64,000 nucleotides of DNA from Cristatella mucedo (taxonomy: Eukaryota; Bryozoa; Phylactolaemata; Cristatellidae). How positions within the stretch are numbered: position 1 is the stretch's first letter; the number at the start of each line of letters is the position of its first letter. Both the position numbers and the translations under genes were made by a program. The stretch lies in contig WPIO01000082.1 of NCBI GenBank assembly GCA_009760855.2, positions 1,157,001 to 1,221,000 on the forward strand. The letters run 5' to 3'. The notes under the pieces were generated by a model that saw only the letters and a program-made list of their open reading frames with translations, was not told where the DNA came from and did not search any database. Shown here in pieces: positions 47,894-60,230 of this stretch.

Positions 47894-47960
47894 GAATGAT
47901 AACAATAATAATGCATTAGATATTGTGTGCTCAGAGAACACCTCAATTTATTTCTAGGCA
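47894..47960 (-). mobile_element. Very short nested F1 tail
   Basis: About 70 bases (AATAATAATGCATTAGATATTGTGTGCTC through TTTCTAGGCACT) are a reversed F1 terminus inserted into plus-strand F1 between ATCATGTCTCTTT and TTACACAACTTACTGC. Confidence 0.75.
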
Positions 47961-48660
47961 CTTACACAACTTACTGCTTGGTGGTCTACCATCGTTTGCA
48001 GTCAGGGACTTTCAGTTGGTGTGAAACTTTGCAGCCACGCTTGTCTGTTGTAAGCGGCCAAGTTGGTACATCACCCCGATGCTTGCTGAACTGCACTGGC
48101 TCAAAACCATGCAGCATATCTTCTTCAAAGAAATGCCATTCGCTTTTAGGTTCATTTTATTCTTAGGCACCAACCGACTCATCAGAACCACTCCCGTCCA
48201 GGCAAAGCGTCGTACAACCCATCTGACTTGAATCTCTTAGTTTAGCCATGCCTTGTACGAATCTCAAAAACCTTGGAGGTTGTGCCTTTAGTTCATATGC
48301 TCCCAAACCTGGACATCACTTCCGTCTGGGGTCATGACATCCACAGACAGGGCGACATTTAAAACCAAGCTTAAGCGTACCTATTCGTGACCTAATTTAG
48401 TTGGTGTTTGTGCTTCTTGTATTGTGCGCTTATTCGCATTGATTGTGCTTGCTGCTAATAACCATATTTACACGTTACCTGGTGCATAGTCACATCTATT
48501 AATGTTACGCTTGATGAAGTTGCGAAAGTTACCACTAAATCTTTGGTCGTGCTATCTTTACAGCATATGTAAAGTGCCTAGAAAGATATTAGGTTCTCTT
48601 AGGGGGCTATAGAACTTAAACGCATCAAGTATTATTATTACTGCTATTATTAAAATTCCT

Positions 48661-49129
48661 GAAATAGGAAACGCCGAATTTTAGCTAGCTAAGCATTCTA
48701 CTTTTAGTAAATTCCTAGAATTCACGTTCAGGCCCTATTAATTTTAATGGAGCCTCTTATTTTTTTTTAAGCAATAGAGAGTGTTTCATTGGCATTATTT
48801 TTTAGTGTCGCTGAGCTGTTCTCATTTCATGTAAGCTACAAACTAAAGTTTAATGCACCATTTTTCTCGATACCGATACTTCAATCTGAACATGTAGCAC
48901 AAGTAAAGGTAAATCGTGTGCACTCACTTAGCTTTGAGTTATGCAAAAGCTGTGAGATGCAAATGTGTCCTTCGCGGGTCTAGTGGTGTGAGAACCCTTT
49001 ATTTTAGAATAAGAAGTATTTCCTGAGAGCTAATCACTTTAGAATTATTCTTTGATAGTTTATAATGACACATTTAAGCTCATATTCCGGGTATATCGCT
49101 CCAACTAGTGGCATTTCATAAGTCCCGGC
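48661..49129. other. FReD-B intron, nothing recognised
   Basis: Unassigned sequence; frame 48789-48983 has no domain. Confidence 0.35.
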
Positions 49130-49440
49130 GTTAATACGTAGACGAGCACAAGCTTGATTAAGGCGTTCGAAGACTTTCTTAGCATTCAAGCTCTCACTTC
49201 CTTGCTAAAACTTTACTTTAATAGGCTACCGACAAGCTTGATCTTGAATACGCTAGTATTTTTGTGGTTGAAATGCTTGAAGTTTTTATCTAGCGAATGC
49301 GTACCGAAAGCCGTTTAGGCTCTGAGTATATACTAAACTATATACTAAATACGTTATACGCTATACTAAACTCTCCTGCGTAACACCCAAATAGATTTTG
49401 TGGCTTTGCAGAGTTACAGACGGAGATACATAACGTAAAA
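49130..49440 (+). mobile_element. LINE F2 3' end
   Basis: GCGAATGCGTACCGAAAGCCGTTTAGGC, CTCTCCTGCGTAACACCCAAATAG and GGAGATACATAACGTAAAA mark the F2 terminus. A small local duplication (ATACTAAACTATATACTAAA) sits inside the UTR. The part before 49290 is only weakly F2-like. Confidence 0.75.
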
Positions 49441-50209
49441 TAGCATTAGGCCAGATAGAAAATGTTGCCCATTAATATGATATTAGGGCTCAAAGACATC
49501 ATTAACTTACGCAGATCAAGATATTACAAGTCTCCAAATCATCTAATACTAAGAAAATATTGTTCTGCAGGCTGAAATCATTTCCTAAGGATTTTCGACA
49601 ATTAGAGGGCCAATACAAGATTCATTACCTACGAAAATACTGAGTGCAAAAAATTGCAGGTATTGCAATCAACAAGCTTTGTTATGTAGCTAAGTTATAA
49701 GGGGAAATCAATGCCAATTAAATCAAGCCAAAACTGCATTTATACTCATCGGACTGTTTGGGCTTACCACTAAGCCTTACTTTGCCTTTCTGACACAGTA
49801 AAATGTCTCAGTGCTAATACTTTCTATTTTTGCCAAACTGTGTTATATTAATTTATATAACCACACCACAGTACCTCTGGTTTCATGATGCACAACCGGG
49901 CACACAATCCTGGAATCCCATTGAATGAGTATGGATAGACTACTCAACTAAGTTTAAGGAGTTTTTGCAAGAATTCCATCAGCGTTTTAGCAACTGTGAA
50001 AATAAATTAATTGTGTAGTTGCATTACTAACTCAATAATAGTGACATAGACAAGCCGCAATTGGAATACTATATTGATTATAAAGTCATCTTGCTTCAAA
50101 CATCCGAGACAAATTTAGTGGATTTATTCCTAATAGAGTAGGTTATAATTAATCTAAAAAATCTAGCCACTTTTTTAACGACTGATCAGTATAATAAAAT
50201 TACAAACAC
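49441..50209. other. FReD-B intron, nothing recognised
   Basis: AT-rich unassigned sequence before the duplicated block. Confidence 0.35.
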
Positions 50210-51530
50210 TTGACCACATGTCTAAGCTACAGATGGTTTTTCTGGTTCCGTTTTGCGTTATGTCTGTTTAATGCTCTAGTCTGAAATAATTCTATAGCAT
50301 CTACAAAGTTGGCTGGTTTGGATGATTGATGAGCTACGGCATCTAACAAATATCTTTACTTCTAGCTGGGAAAAAAGGAAAAAGCAATAGGATACTGCAG
50401 CATCATTTATTAGAGTATTATAGTTTTTTTATTTAATTTTTCCAAATACGAAATTCAATTTTGGTTGAAGAACGCTTCGATGCTCTACTAATTGTTAATG
50501 GTATAGTGATACGCAGCATATCCGTAGCTTTTTAAATGCATAGCAAAACCGTTTATTGGTTGAAACAAATGCAAGTTCAATTAAAATTAGATAGAACATT
50601 TAACATCCTGTCATTAATTGCAATCAGCTAGCCAAATATATTGTTGGTAGTACTAAATTAAAAATCTAGGTTAAGGCGAACTTCTTCGTCGCTCAGTCAC
50701 ACATTGAATAAACCCCAGTTGCTCGCTACTTTAGAACTGCTGCATTAGTTGCATTTACTGTCGGCTAAATAATAAATAGTAATTAAGCAATTCATTGGCT
50801 TTCTAGCTCACTGCAGCAGACCGCTTGCACGAGTTTCCACACTTGCCAGGACTCTCATCGGTCCCCAGTGAATTTGTGTTCTGGTCACATCCGTTGCAAA
50901 AGTAATGCTGTCTGACACCTAAATAGTGATGAATACATACATTTCATTCACACAGTACACTCAGGTTCAGCCAGAACATGTCAGTGAAAATATAAATCTA
51001 AGGTTTTATAGAAGTGCGTTGGGCGCTGAATAAAGAGTCGTCTCGATGGTTCAATAAGCCTACACATCGAAGGCTACTCAGGTTATTAGCTCGTTAAATG
51101 CTCGTGGAGAGATTATTTTTTCCACTCTAAGCCCTTGGTCAGAGGGCCTCTGCATTTAAAAAACCAACGTATTGTTCTAATATTAACAGTGACCTATCCT
51201 TTACATGAATAGAATGCAACAATATTGATAGAACAATTTGAGCCAATGCTTTAGTAATGCATATATACTAAGCAGAACCGTAGCAAGACAACTTTCTGTA
51301 GAGTGATGTATAAAACTCGATCTTTGTAATTGTATTTAGTATTGCAACACATCAACATAGGATTGACGACGGCCCAATTTTGAAATCATATATAGTCGGT
51401 GACAATTGCTCACCAGAGCTGCTGATTTTGAAATAAATGAGGTATTCTAGTTTTCCTAACACTAATCCTCATTACTGACTGAAAGAAATTATAGCTAAAA
51501 ATTAATAGACTGTATTACAAATTTTTGAAG

Positions 51531-51689
51531 GCTGCATTGACGCAAAAAACAAGGGGAGCATTGTGAGTGGACCTTATTATATAGATCCTGATGGAGCAGG
51601 ATCCTTCCTGGCTTGGTGTGATTTCGTGAGTGATGAGGCTTGGGTGGTTATACAAAGAAGACTCAATGGGACTACAGACTTCTACAGAG
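51531..51689 (+). CDS. FReD-B, first fibrinogen-domain exon (paralogue of 6629-6787)
   Basis: The exon has the same length (159 bases), acceptor (GAAG|GC), donor (AGAG|GTGAGG) and phase as the FReD-A exon. It encodes CIDAKNKGSIVSGPYYID, then GAGSFLAWCDF and WVVIQRRLNGTTDFY. By eye 13 of 159 bases differ, giving six or so conservative amino-acid changes (S/A, V/A, A/V, D/N, K/R, T/I), so it looks constrained. An in-frame extension past the donor again runs to a stop. No following fibrinogen exons (WADYKNGFGD, SGMKF, WWYNxCH) were found between here and the window end. Either they lie beyond 64 kb or this copy is incomplete. Confidence 0.85.
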
Positions 51690-52385
51690 GTGAGGCTGAA
51701 CGGCTTTCAAAAGGCCTTGATCTCTTAGCTTTACCTCACACAGTTTCATTTTTAGCTGCAACCTAACTGCCTCGGGGATCCCGTAAAATTCTTCTTTTGA
51801 CGAGTTTTTCTGCCATTTAATCGATAATCTATTCAAAATTTACTGTCGCTAAATGTATGGCAAAGCTATTTATTTTGAGACAACTTTCAAGTGCGATAAA
51901 ATGAACCTATTGTATTGCTTACCGCAAATGAGTAATTATCTTCATTGCAAACAAGAATCGTATTGATCAGTATTGAAAGCATCATGAGCTTATAAGATTG
52001 TTCAACAAACGGAGTTCAACTAGTGATCATATTATTTTTCTTATTATACTAGCAAGGCACGCATAGCATCTCTTTCGGAAAGAACAGGCACATACATGAC
52101 TTCCATCACCATTTTTTGAAACATATTTTTATCTTACAAGAGCGTGCATTTTATCTGAGCAAGTTCAGTGATGCAAAACACGATCTTCAGATGTCTCATA
52201 AACAATAATTCACTCTATATTTAAGTGGGTCTGTTTCTTTAAAACCGCAATATTCGGATGCTTTATGGGACCAGCCGTCAGCAGAGCATACTTGCAGATT
52301 GTCGAACGACTTTACTTCCTCGCTATGATGAATACCACCTGGCCTGGTCTTGTTCAGATTCGTATATGCTTTGGGCGATTGCCCT

Positions 52386-52533
<148 letters not shown>

Positions 52534-52704
52534 AGTCCGGTTCGTCACTTTCACGTCATCGATAGAATTTCTTACAATATTTGCTTTCACCATTCTTGCA
52601 GATGGCTAGCCTGCCTAACGACACGCTAGAGCCGACAATATAAAGAATTTTTAGAGATACCATAGCATTGGCTCTCTAGGAAGGAAATGCAAGTATTGAC
52701 CAGC

Positions 52705-53335
52705 ACGATTTATGTGCCGTATAATGAGTCGAACATATAGCGGCGTCGCAGTTGCCACATTACACCACTTCTCGCCGACCTGCACTGGCTACCGGTCTAG
52801 CAACCGATCGTCTTCAAGGTTTTGTCACTTACTTTTAAGTCACTTCATTATTTGGTTCCAGCCAAGCTCTAAGATCTACTACCTCCACCACTCCAAGCAT
52901 CGTATTACCCGCTTTTCAGAATCCAACAGTTTACCAATGCCTTGTACAAACCTCAAATCCTTTGTAGACCTTGCATTTATTTAATATGCTCCCATAGTCT
53001 GGAACTTACTCCTGAATTGCGTCACAAAATCTCCTGACTTGACCACAATTAAAAAGAACGTAAAACACACCTATTTAGGACAGCATTTAGTGGCTCCCTT
53101 TGATTCATTCTGTATGTTCTTATGTGTGCGGCTGTGCATGCTGCCACTAACCACACTTGCATGCTGACCCTGTGCATGTCACCTCTAACCATGTTATTCA
53201 TGTTGCCTATCAAGCATGATATTACGCACCATTCAATCGCGTTTCCCTTTGCAGCAAATTTAAGGCGCCTAGAAATAGATTGAGTTCTCTGAGGATGATT
53301 TATCTAGTGTATTATTATTATTATTATTATGTACA
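52705..53335 (+). mobile_element. LINE F1 3' end inside duplication copy B
   Basis: Plus-strand C-terminal remnants (CATTACACCACTTCTCGCCGACCTGCACTGGC), the 3' UTR, GCGCCTAGAAATAGATTGAG, TTCTCTGAGGATGATTTATC and an (ATT)n tail. No counterpart in copy A, so the insertion postdates the duplication. Confidence 0.88.
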
Positions 53336-53734
53336 AAATGCAAACTATGACGTACGACATAATTTTATTAAAGCCTTGGCGTCAATAGTGGTTAGATTTT
53401 TCTTTGCCAACCTTTTAATGTTTTCTTCCCTGTGGCAGATGCCTGAGCATTTAGCCGCTCTACGAGCTAGATGTCATTCGGTCATTGCCAGGTCTCCGTG
53501 GGTAGTCTATAAGCATACAATGGGTGTATGCTTTAATATCGTCTGATCGAAGTCCTTCTTTATCGAGTATTAGGTGATTAACTGTTTAGTTGGCCATGCA
53601 AATCTATCAGGGAATAATCTAAAGCGGTAATCAACTGAAAGAATTTATTTGCTGTTAGCTATCGCCCAAGGTGTGGTGTTTTTAAAGTAAAATAAAGTAA
53701 ACCATAGCTGATTTGCCGGCCTCATTCAAATAAA

Positions 53735-53850
53735 AGCAGAAGTGCCTCGGTGGCTATCTCTCCATTTTGCAGCGGGCTACGGAGGAATGTACAGCTGTAT
53801 GACTAATCTAAAATCTGTGACCTGGAGAGTGAGCACCTTAGCCGTGGATA
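53735..53850 (-). mobile_element. Possible old SINE shared by both duplication copies
   Basis: Reverse strand reads CACGGCTAAGGTGCTCACTC, then CAGGTCACAGATTTTAGATT, resembling box A and box B spacing of the SINEs above. The homologous sequence is at about 8325-8450. Too decayed to be sure. Confidence 0.35.
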
Positions 53851-53900
53851 AACATGAAATTGTAGCCCGGAAGACAACTCAACATGGAAACAGGTCAAAG

Positions 53901-55189
53901 TCCTCAAAAACTCCATCCGGAAAGGTAATTTATTATTAAGCACATATCCTTCGGAGGTGATCACTGTGGTTGTTCACACTTGAGGTAAATAGATGGATAT
54001 ACGTGTCAGCCACTGCACTTTGCAGTGGCTGACTGGCGGCCAAGGAGAGACACAAGCCTAAGCAACTAAGAAAAGGCACTGTCTCGGTGGTTCTTCCTAC
54101 TCTCTGGACGGGGTTAGTGGAGTAGTAATCACAGGTAAACTATATATTGATTTCCTTTTTTTTAAATTCCTCCATGTTCGCTCAATTTTCCTTATCAAAA
54201 TTAGGACACCTTAACGACTCTAACTCTGCCAAGTTGGCAGCAGAATACACCTGACTGTTTGCCATATAAATGTCAACGTTGGGCTTCCAGTCTTCGTTTC
54301 TTACAAGCGGCTGTCTATGAAAAATAATATTTAAAAATTAAAATTCATTAATAAGACCCCTATGGAGCGGCTGGTTTTGCGGTGTTTCATTTCAGTACCC
54401 TATAAAAGTCTTGGCCGGATATTTAAGGTATATTGAAATATAGACAAATGTCACGCCAGCATAAACTTTAGAGTTCTGAACTAACTAAGTTCTAACTTAT
54501 AAACCTGATATACACTTCTAGTTGTAAGGCTAATTAGAGGCTCTAATAAAATGCTCATTAGACACTTGACAAACCATAATCAAAGGTATTTACATCTGAA
54601 ATAATGTATTTGATAATCTTTGGAGGGGATATTTATTGGTTGCGATCTACATTTAACACTCTGTAGGATTAATATGTCAAATTTTATTGGTTGCAGTTTG
54701 TGCTCGGCTCTATTCTTCACGAGTTGGAATACTTTCGCCATTCATTAGCCTTGTTTCGTGATACTGGTTGTACAAATATTAGTTAGCTATAAATAAGAAA
54801 TGGCACTCTTTACCTATCCGAGCGTTGCATCAGCAAGATTAGGCAATCGGCTCCTTCACACGTCACGCTTGTGGATACAAATAGAGAGAAGAAATTCCAC
54901 ATTCTTTCAATAATATAAAATTTTAGCGAGAATCATCATGGTTGACGAAGTGCATCACAGTATCTAACAAAGATTTAATAAACAAGGCTAACCGGGCTCA
55001 GATGGCAGTTCAAATTCACGTTGTGTTTGGTAATATGCTTGATATCACAATCGGGTTGAATTTTTAAAGATTTATATATTAAATTTATTATGAAAAGAGC
55101 TTCCTAATTTCTTTTCTAGCGCTTAAATTTTGATGTCTAAGCACTTTTATGAGGGTGATTTCGGAAATATCAAATCATTGAAAAAATAA
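53901..55189. other. Downstream of FReD-B exon, mostly unassigned
   Basis: Apart from the hairpin at 54005-54033 I see nothing. No fibrinogen exon 2 motif was found here. Confidence 0.4.
54005..54033. repeat. Perfect 13-bp inverted repeat with 3-base loop
   Basis: GTCAGCCACTGCA, loop CTT, TGCAGTGGCTGAC. It is the longest perfect short hairpin noticed in the window. No T-tract or gene neighbour explains it. Confidence 0.9.
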
Positions 55190-57430
55190 AAATAATGCAC
55201 TTGATAAAGCGCCCACAGAGAACTCAATCTTTTTCTAGGCGCTTTAGATTTGTTTCAAAGGAAACACGATCGAATGGTCAGTGGTAGCATGCTCAAAAAA
55301 GAAGAGCGATATAGTTTGAGGCGAATTGCACAGGGTCAGCACGCAACAGTATCAGCTTGCATAAGCACATAAAGGTAGAATCACAGAGACCCACTAAATG
55401 TTAAGATAAATGCGTGCGTTTTTAGTATCTTTTTAAATGCGGTCAAGTCGGGAATATAGTGACTCAAGTCGAGAGTAATTTCAAGGCTTTGGGATAATAA
55501 AAATAAAGGCACTGTCTACAAAGGATTTGAGGTATGTACGAGGTATAGGTAAAGAGTTAGATTCCACAAGCGAGCGGTACGATGCTTAGCCTGATGGGGC
55601 TGTAGATCTGGTTGGTAGGCAGGAACCAAAGTATGAAGGAACCCGAAATTAAGTGACAACATCTTTACGTCGATGCATTTCTTGACTGGGAGCCGGTGCA
55701 GGTCGGAGAGAAGTTGCGTGACAAGCCTAGCTGCCGAGTTCTGCATCAGCTGTAAGCCCCTGACTGCCCAGGCCGGTAGACCAGCAAGCAGTGAGTTTCA
55801 GAAGTCAAGACGAGATGACACAAATGCATGGAGCGTTTTAGATACGTTATCCCTGTTAAATCCAGCTCAAATTTTAGCAATGTTATCTAGCAGAATGTAT
55901 GCAGACTTTATAAAGAAGCTGATGTCTAACGAAAGGTCACTTTGGAATATGAAGCCTAGATTTCGTTCAGAATCAACAGGAGATATGCTGGTAAAGTCAA
56001 TTTTGATCAATAGCCTTTCCAAGTTTTGAATCAAACCTGATTCGCCATTCACTAGTATGTTGGTTATATAAAAATTCAATTGAAGCAAATTTGCTGCCAC
56101 CTATGTGCGGATGTCATCAATACATGCAGCAAAGGGGTAGAGAGAGCTCGACGTGCTGGAGGGCATGGAGAGATCAAAGCAGAGGTACAACTGAATCTCA
56201 TCAAATTAGTAAAAGCCTATATTGTGCGTGGCATTCATATCGGCAAGAAGAAAACTAGAAACCATGAAAAGAACTGAACCACGCACAGAACACTGAGGTG
56301 CCCCGTATTTCAGAGCTTCCTCGGATGATCTTTTTCCATTCACACGAATACTTCGAAATCTTCCACTGAGATAGCATCTGAACCATTGCAATTCTGTGTG
56401 AGTATTGCCCACACGAGATGAGCAACGCTCATGAAGTACTTAGTGTTCGATATTCTTAAAAGCTGCCGAAAGATCTAGCGAAACAAGCAGAGATATTCTA
56501 TCCATGTCTGCATGAAAAAGTAGGTCGTTGTACACCCGAAGCAATGTTAACTCTGTGAGGCGATGAGCTGTAAAACCAGACGAGAACTTACTAGCAAGGT
56601 TTGAAGTTTTAATAGATGAGTTCACCTGATCTGCCATGATTCGTTCCAGCGTCTTTAATAGGAATGGTAGAAGAGAGACTGGGCTGACGCTGCTCACGCT
56701 CTGATTGTGTAATGTTGCTTTCTTGAGTAGCTGCTTGGCTAAAGCCTTTTTGAGAGGTAGTGGGACATGACCGGAGGCTAATGACATATTTATGTTGTTA
56801 GTTATGCATGGTAGCAACAGACTCATACATCATAGGAGCAGGACATTGGGAATTGGGTCAAAGGAATTAGTTTCCTTTTGAGATTTGGATATGAACTTCA
56901 GGATAAGGTCACTGGTTACCTCATTCAATCTAGACATGGAGACGCTGCAAGGAATTGAGAGACAGCGTTCCAGGAGGAGGCTGACATTGTGTGAATAGAC
57001 TCCCCGATCTTTTCTTTCTTCTTGACACAGAAGCTAGAGAAGCGATCAGCTAGATCATCACAGGGATCAGTAAGTAAGGAGCTAACTTGAGAGCGGTTGA
57101 GATGGTTGATAGTCAACATCAGCCTCTTATGATTGTGCATCTGAGATTTAACAATGTTTTTATAGAAGCTAGACTTGGCCTTTGCTAGGATCGATGGGTA
57201 CAATCTACAGTAGTCCTCACATGACTGTCGACCGACAGTCATTCCTCATAGTTTCAAGCTTGCACTTACTAGACCTAGCTAGTTTATTTTCTGTGGTAAA
57301 ACGTAGGTCATCTGGGCATGATCGGACAGTGTGCTTCGTCAGAGGTACAAAGTCGTCGAGCATGTCAGCTAAGTCATGTTGTAGCAATCAACCAATGATG
57401 AAAGTTCAGCAGCTTGTATTCACCTGATAA
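55190..57430 (-). mobile_element. LINE F1, linker and RT to 3' tail
   Basis: Tail with intact arms (TTGATAAAGCGCCCACAGAGAAC, TAGGCGCTTTAG), the C-terminal frame 55516-55746 (LLSDLHRLPVKKCIDVKMLS), RT frames 56206-56412 (LQWFRCYLSGRFRSIRVNGK) and 56440-56826 (LKTLERIMADQVNSSIKTSN, LLVSLDLSAAF), and linker 56925-57242. Several frameshifts; 5' truncated near 57430. Confidence 0.9.
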
Positions 57431-57905
57431 GGACCATTTAATTTTATTCAAATTTTCAAATTAGAGGTCAAAGCACAGAGTATTAAATGAGATTACTAAA
57501 AATTGAGAGATTAAACACCAAATAGGGCAATGGTTGTTCTTGTAAAAATATGTTATACAGCGATTTTGGTAGGAATTGCTCCTACGCCATATAATCAAGG
57601 CCAAGTGCAGCATTAACTCTCCTACTTACGTCTTATTTCGCTAACTGACCTGGAAATAGGTGAAAACCGGCAGCAATCAAAGTATTCTTATACAAATTAG
57701 GGAATTTGTTATTTAAAAAAAATTCAGGTTTCAATGTAAGAGAAAAGTCGCTCACCTAGAATATCAGTTAAAACGAGTACCTTTAATTTGGTAACCGACC
57801 TATTGTTCAAAACGTATTGTATTATGTATGCTCATTAAGATATTGTGGCTTTTTCACACTTAAAAGCTGCTTTTGGATGGCTAGAAAGTTGTGTTTCAGC
57901 TTTAT
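57431..57905. other. No recognisable feature
   Basis: AT-rich unassigned sequence. Confidence 0.35.
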
Positions 57906-58190
57906 TAATAATAATGATTAAACTAATAATTTTGTTAGCGCCCACGTAGATCTTAATCTCTTCCTAGGCACATTAAATTTCCTGCAAATGAAGCATTATA
58001 GAATCTTTAGTGGTGGCAGGCTCTATGACAACATGCGTTACATGATTAGGGGTGAAATGCACAAGGCAGCATGCAAATATGGTTAGAGCAGCATGCCCAG
58101 TGTTAGCATGTGTAAGCACAAAAAAGGATGAATTACGTAGACCCACTGCATTCCGCGATACATTAAAGTGCTTTAGCTTCTTTGACTAAA
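57906..58190 (-). mobile_element. LINE F1 3' end
   Basis: AATAATAAT, TAGCGCCCACGTAGATCTTAATCTCTTCCTAGGCAC, then the 3' UTR words GATTAGGGGTGAAATGCACAAGG and CAGCATGCAAATATGG. Truncated where another tail begins. Confidence 0.8.
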
Positions 58191-58720
58191 ATAATGGTAA
58201 TAATAATATTAATAATAACTTTTCGAGTGTCCTAAACGAACTAATTTTCCTTCTTAGCTTTTCAAATTTCTTGTGAAAAAAACAGCTGATTAGAGATGGT
58301 AATATTCAGTATCACAGTGCACACACGGTCGTACCGATTCACACCGACGATTCACAGACTACATTGAACATCAAGTCAACGCATGTGGTTATGTCAGGCC
58401 ATAGAGAGCTCTGGGCTTTAGGTGGATTGGATCCTAATGAAACTGTCTCAAAAATTTGCCGCTACCTAAGGGTACCACGGAGGTAAGCTACCTGAAAAAA
58501 ATGATTGGGTGGTATGATAGCTTTTCCCAGGCGTGAATACTTCTGATAGGTACGTCGGAGAAAGTAGGATATTGCTTTTTCTTCAAAGTGAGAGGGAAGA
58601 CTAGTAAGTCGATGCCATTCTTTATGGTAAGTCAGCGAATGTTGATACAGTACTGTAGTGCTTTAAGTTTGCAACGTATTCTTCAGACAAGCTTTGCTGC
58701 TGAGCTTAGAACAATTGGTA
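58191..58720 (-). mobile_element. LINE F1 3' end, divergent copy
   Basis: GGTAATAATAATATTAATAATAAC, a decayed tail (CGAGTGTCCTAAACGAAC), 3' UTR traces and a weak C-terminal segment to about 58720. Much more diverged than its neighbours. Confidence 0.55.
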
Positions 58721-59299
58721 AGATTCTTCATCGTGCAGGTAGGAAGATATGAACAAAATTTGTGCCAGATTTCCAGACTGAACATCAGAACATGAAATTG
58801 GCTGTAGAACTTATATTTATGTACAACTAAGATTCTGCCATTTTATGCAACAGAACAAAGAATTAGTGTACTTGAGTGCTGCTGTGATCTTTAAGCTAAA
58901 TTTTGCTAAGGAATAATTTGCACTTAGTCAATACATAAGCAGCAGGATAGATAACGTATCAGAAAATGTATCTGGATGGTGAGATTTCATGTAATTTTCT
59001 GCATGACATATGCTTTCCCATAGGTAATAAGTTGAGTTAGTGGCAGCTTAATTTTTTAAAGTTAAATTTGTTCAGCGAGAAAACTGCGGCACTTCAACCT
59101 GAAAGCACGATGAAAGTGTGAATAGCAGAACCCGAGGAAGTCATGGTGTTCTGTAGAAGTGTTGCAAGTACCCATTGAGTGAAAGCCAAAAATTACGACT
59201 CGTAAAGCAATGCAAAGAATAAAATTATAAATGGGGGACAAGGTACACAGAGCAGATGTAATTGACCCAGCATACTTAAAATATTCTAGATCTAAGAAT
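58721..59299. other. No recognisable feature
   Basis: Unassigned sequence, possibly decayed F1. Confidence 0.3.
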
Positions 59300-59745
59300 A
59301 ACAGTAATAATCTATTTGCATAGCACCCGGTAAGAACTGAATTTCCTTCTATACACTGTACACATCCTAAAAAGAGTGCCCTGCCTAAGCAAGCACGAAT
59401 ATTAGCTATGCTATGCAGCTGAAAAATTTTGGACTTGACAGTAAAGATTAGGTCTTTATCTAAAGAAAGTTCCCTTGGGAAGATGACTCCTAGATTACCT
59501 GTGCAGATGTAACAGGATATATGCTAGCTGAGGCAATTTTGAGTATACATATTTGCAGTTTCCGAGTTGCACTTGGTTTTCGCATAACTAGTAAGTCGAT
59601 TTTGTCGCCATTTAATTCAAAAAGGTTTAATGCCATCTACCTGAAGATGTCAGCAATACATTCAGCAAGATTGTCTAGAGGATTCAACGTGATGGAGGGC
59701 TAGGGGAGATTAAGGCTAAGGTACAACTGGGATGACAGGTATATT
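59300..59745 (-). mobile_element. LINE F1 fragment, tail joined to internal region
   Basis: A weak tail (TTGCATAGCACCCGGTAAGAACTGAATTTCCTTC) runs into the region upstream of the C-terminal segment (TATCTAAAGAAAGTTCCCTTGG, ACTAGTAAGTCGATTTTGTCG, GGGAGATTAAGGCTAAGGTACAACTG), with the C-terminal coding part missing, as at 18246. Confidence 0.65.
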
Positions 59746-59946
59746 GTTGGCAGCTCGGGGACAGCGGGAGGAAGAGGCATGAGGCTACAGTCCCCTCACA
59801 AGTCGGCCGAGGCGGCCAAAGTGCTTAACTGAAAGAACTATTAGAGAAGTTTACACACCACTTGCCCAAAGCATACTCCTTTAGAGCCTCCTTGAAAAGC
59901 GCCCCTTCCGATGGATACAAATCGTCTTTGGAGAAGTAAAAAGGCT

Positions 59947-60230
59947 CAGGGAGTGGTTCTCAAACTTTTCGGTCCGCGAGTCATTGGTATGCAGATTCGA
60001 GAGGTTTATTTAGATGGAATTTGTCAGCTGTTATAAATGGGGTCAACACGGATGCAAGGGTAGTGAGCTTTCGGCATGCATTTTTAAAGTCCGGGTTCAA
60101 GAGGGGCTATCTAATAATTTTCAAGATGAAGATGAAATCATAGTGTTGCTGAAGAGATATTACTTCATGGACATGTCTCAAGAGGCCAGGAGGCACAACT
60201 TCTGCACGCATCTAAAAGCTATTTAAAATT
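59947..60230 (+). mobile_element. Possible hAT-type transposon terminus
   Basis: CAGGGAGTGGTTCTCAAACTTTTCGG strongly resembles hAT terminal inverted repeats (CAGxGGTTCTCAAACTTTT). A 70-codon frame (60014-60226) follows without a domain I know. I did not find the opposite terminus GTTTGAGAACCACT nearby. Confidence 0.45.

Larger units (their letters stand above)
46480..48660 (+). mobile_element. LINE F1, RT to 3' end, with two nested insertions
   Basis: The plus strand encodes LLKKVTLDREILTNLYPESR, EVIVADLLNSYIETLNLANK, SSKETIKYGVAQGSLLGPVL and HSYAEDTL, a mutated YADD (46577-47501). The linker to the C-terminal segment and a 3' UTR ending GTAAAGTGCCTAGAAAGATAT, TTATTATTATTACTGC near 48655 follow. 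Bases 46956-47236 (F2) and 47894-47960 (F1 tail, minus) are later insertions. Sense in the FReD-B intron. Confidence 0.85.
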
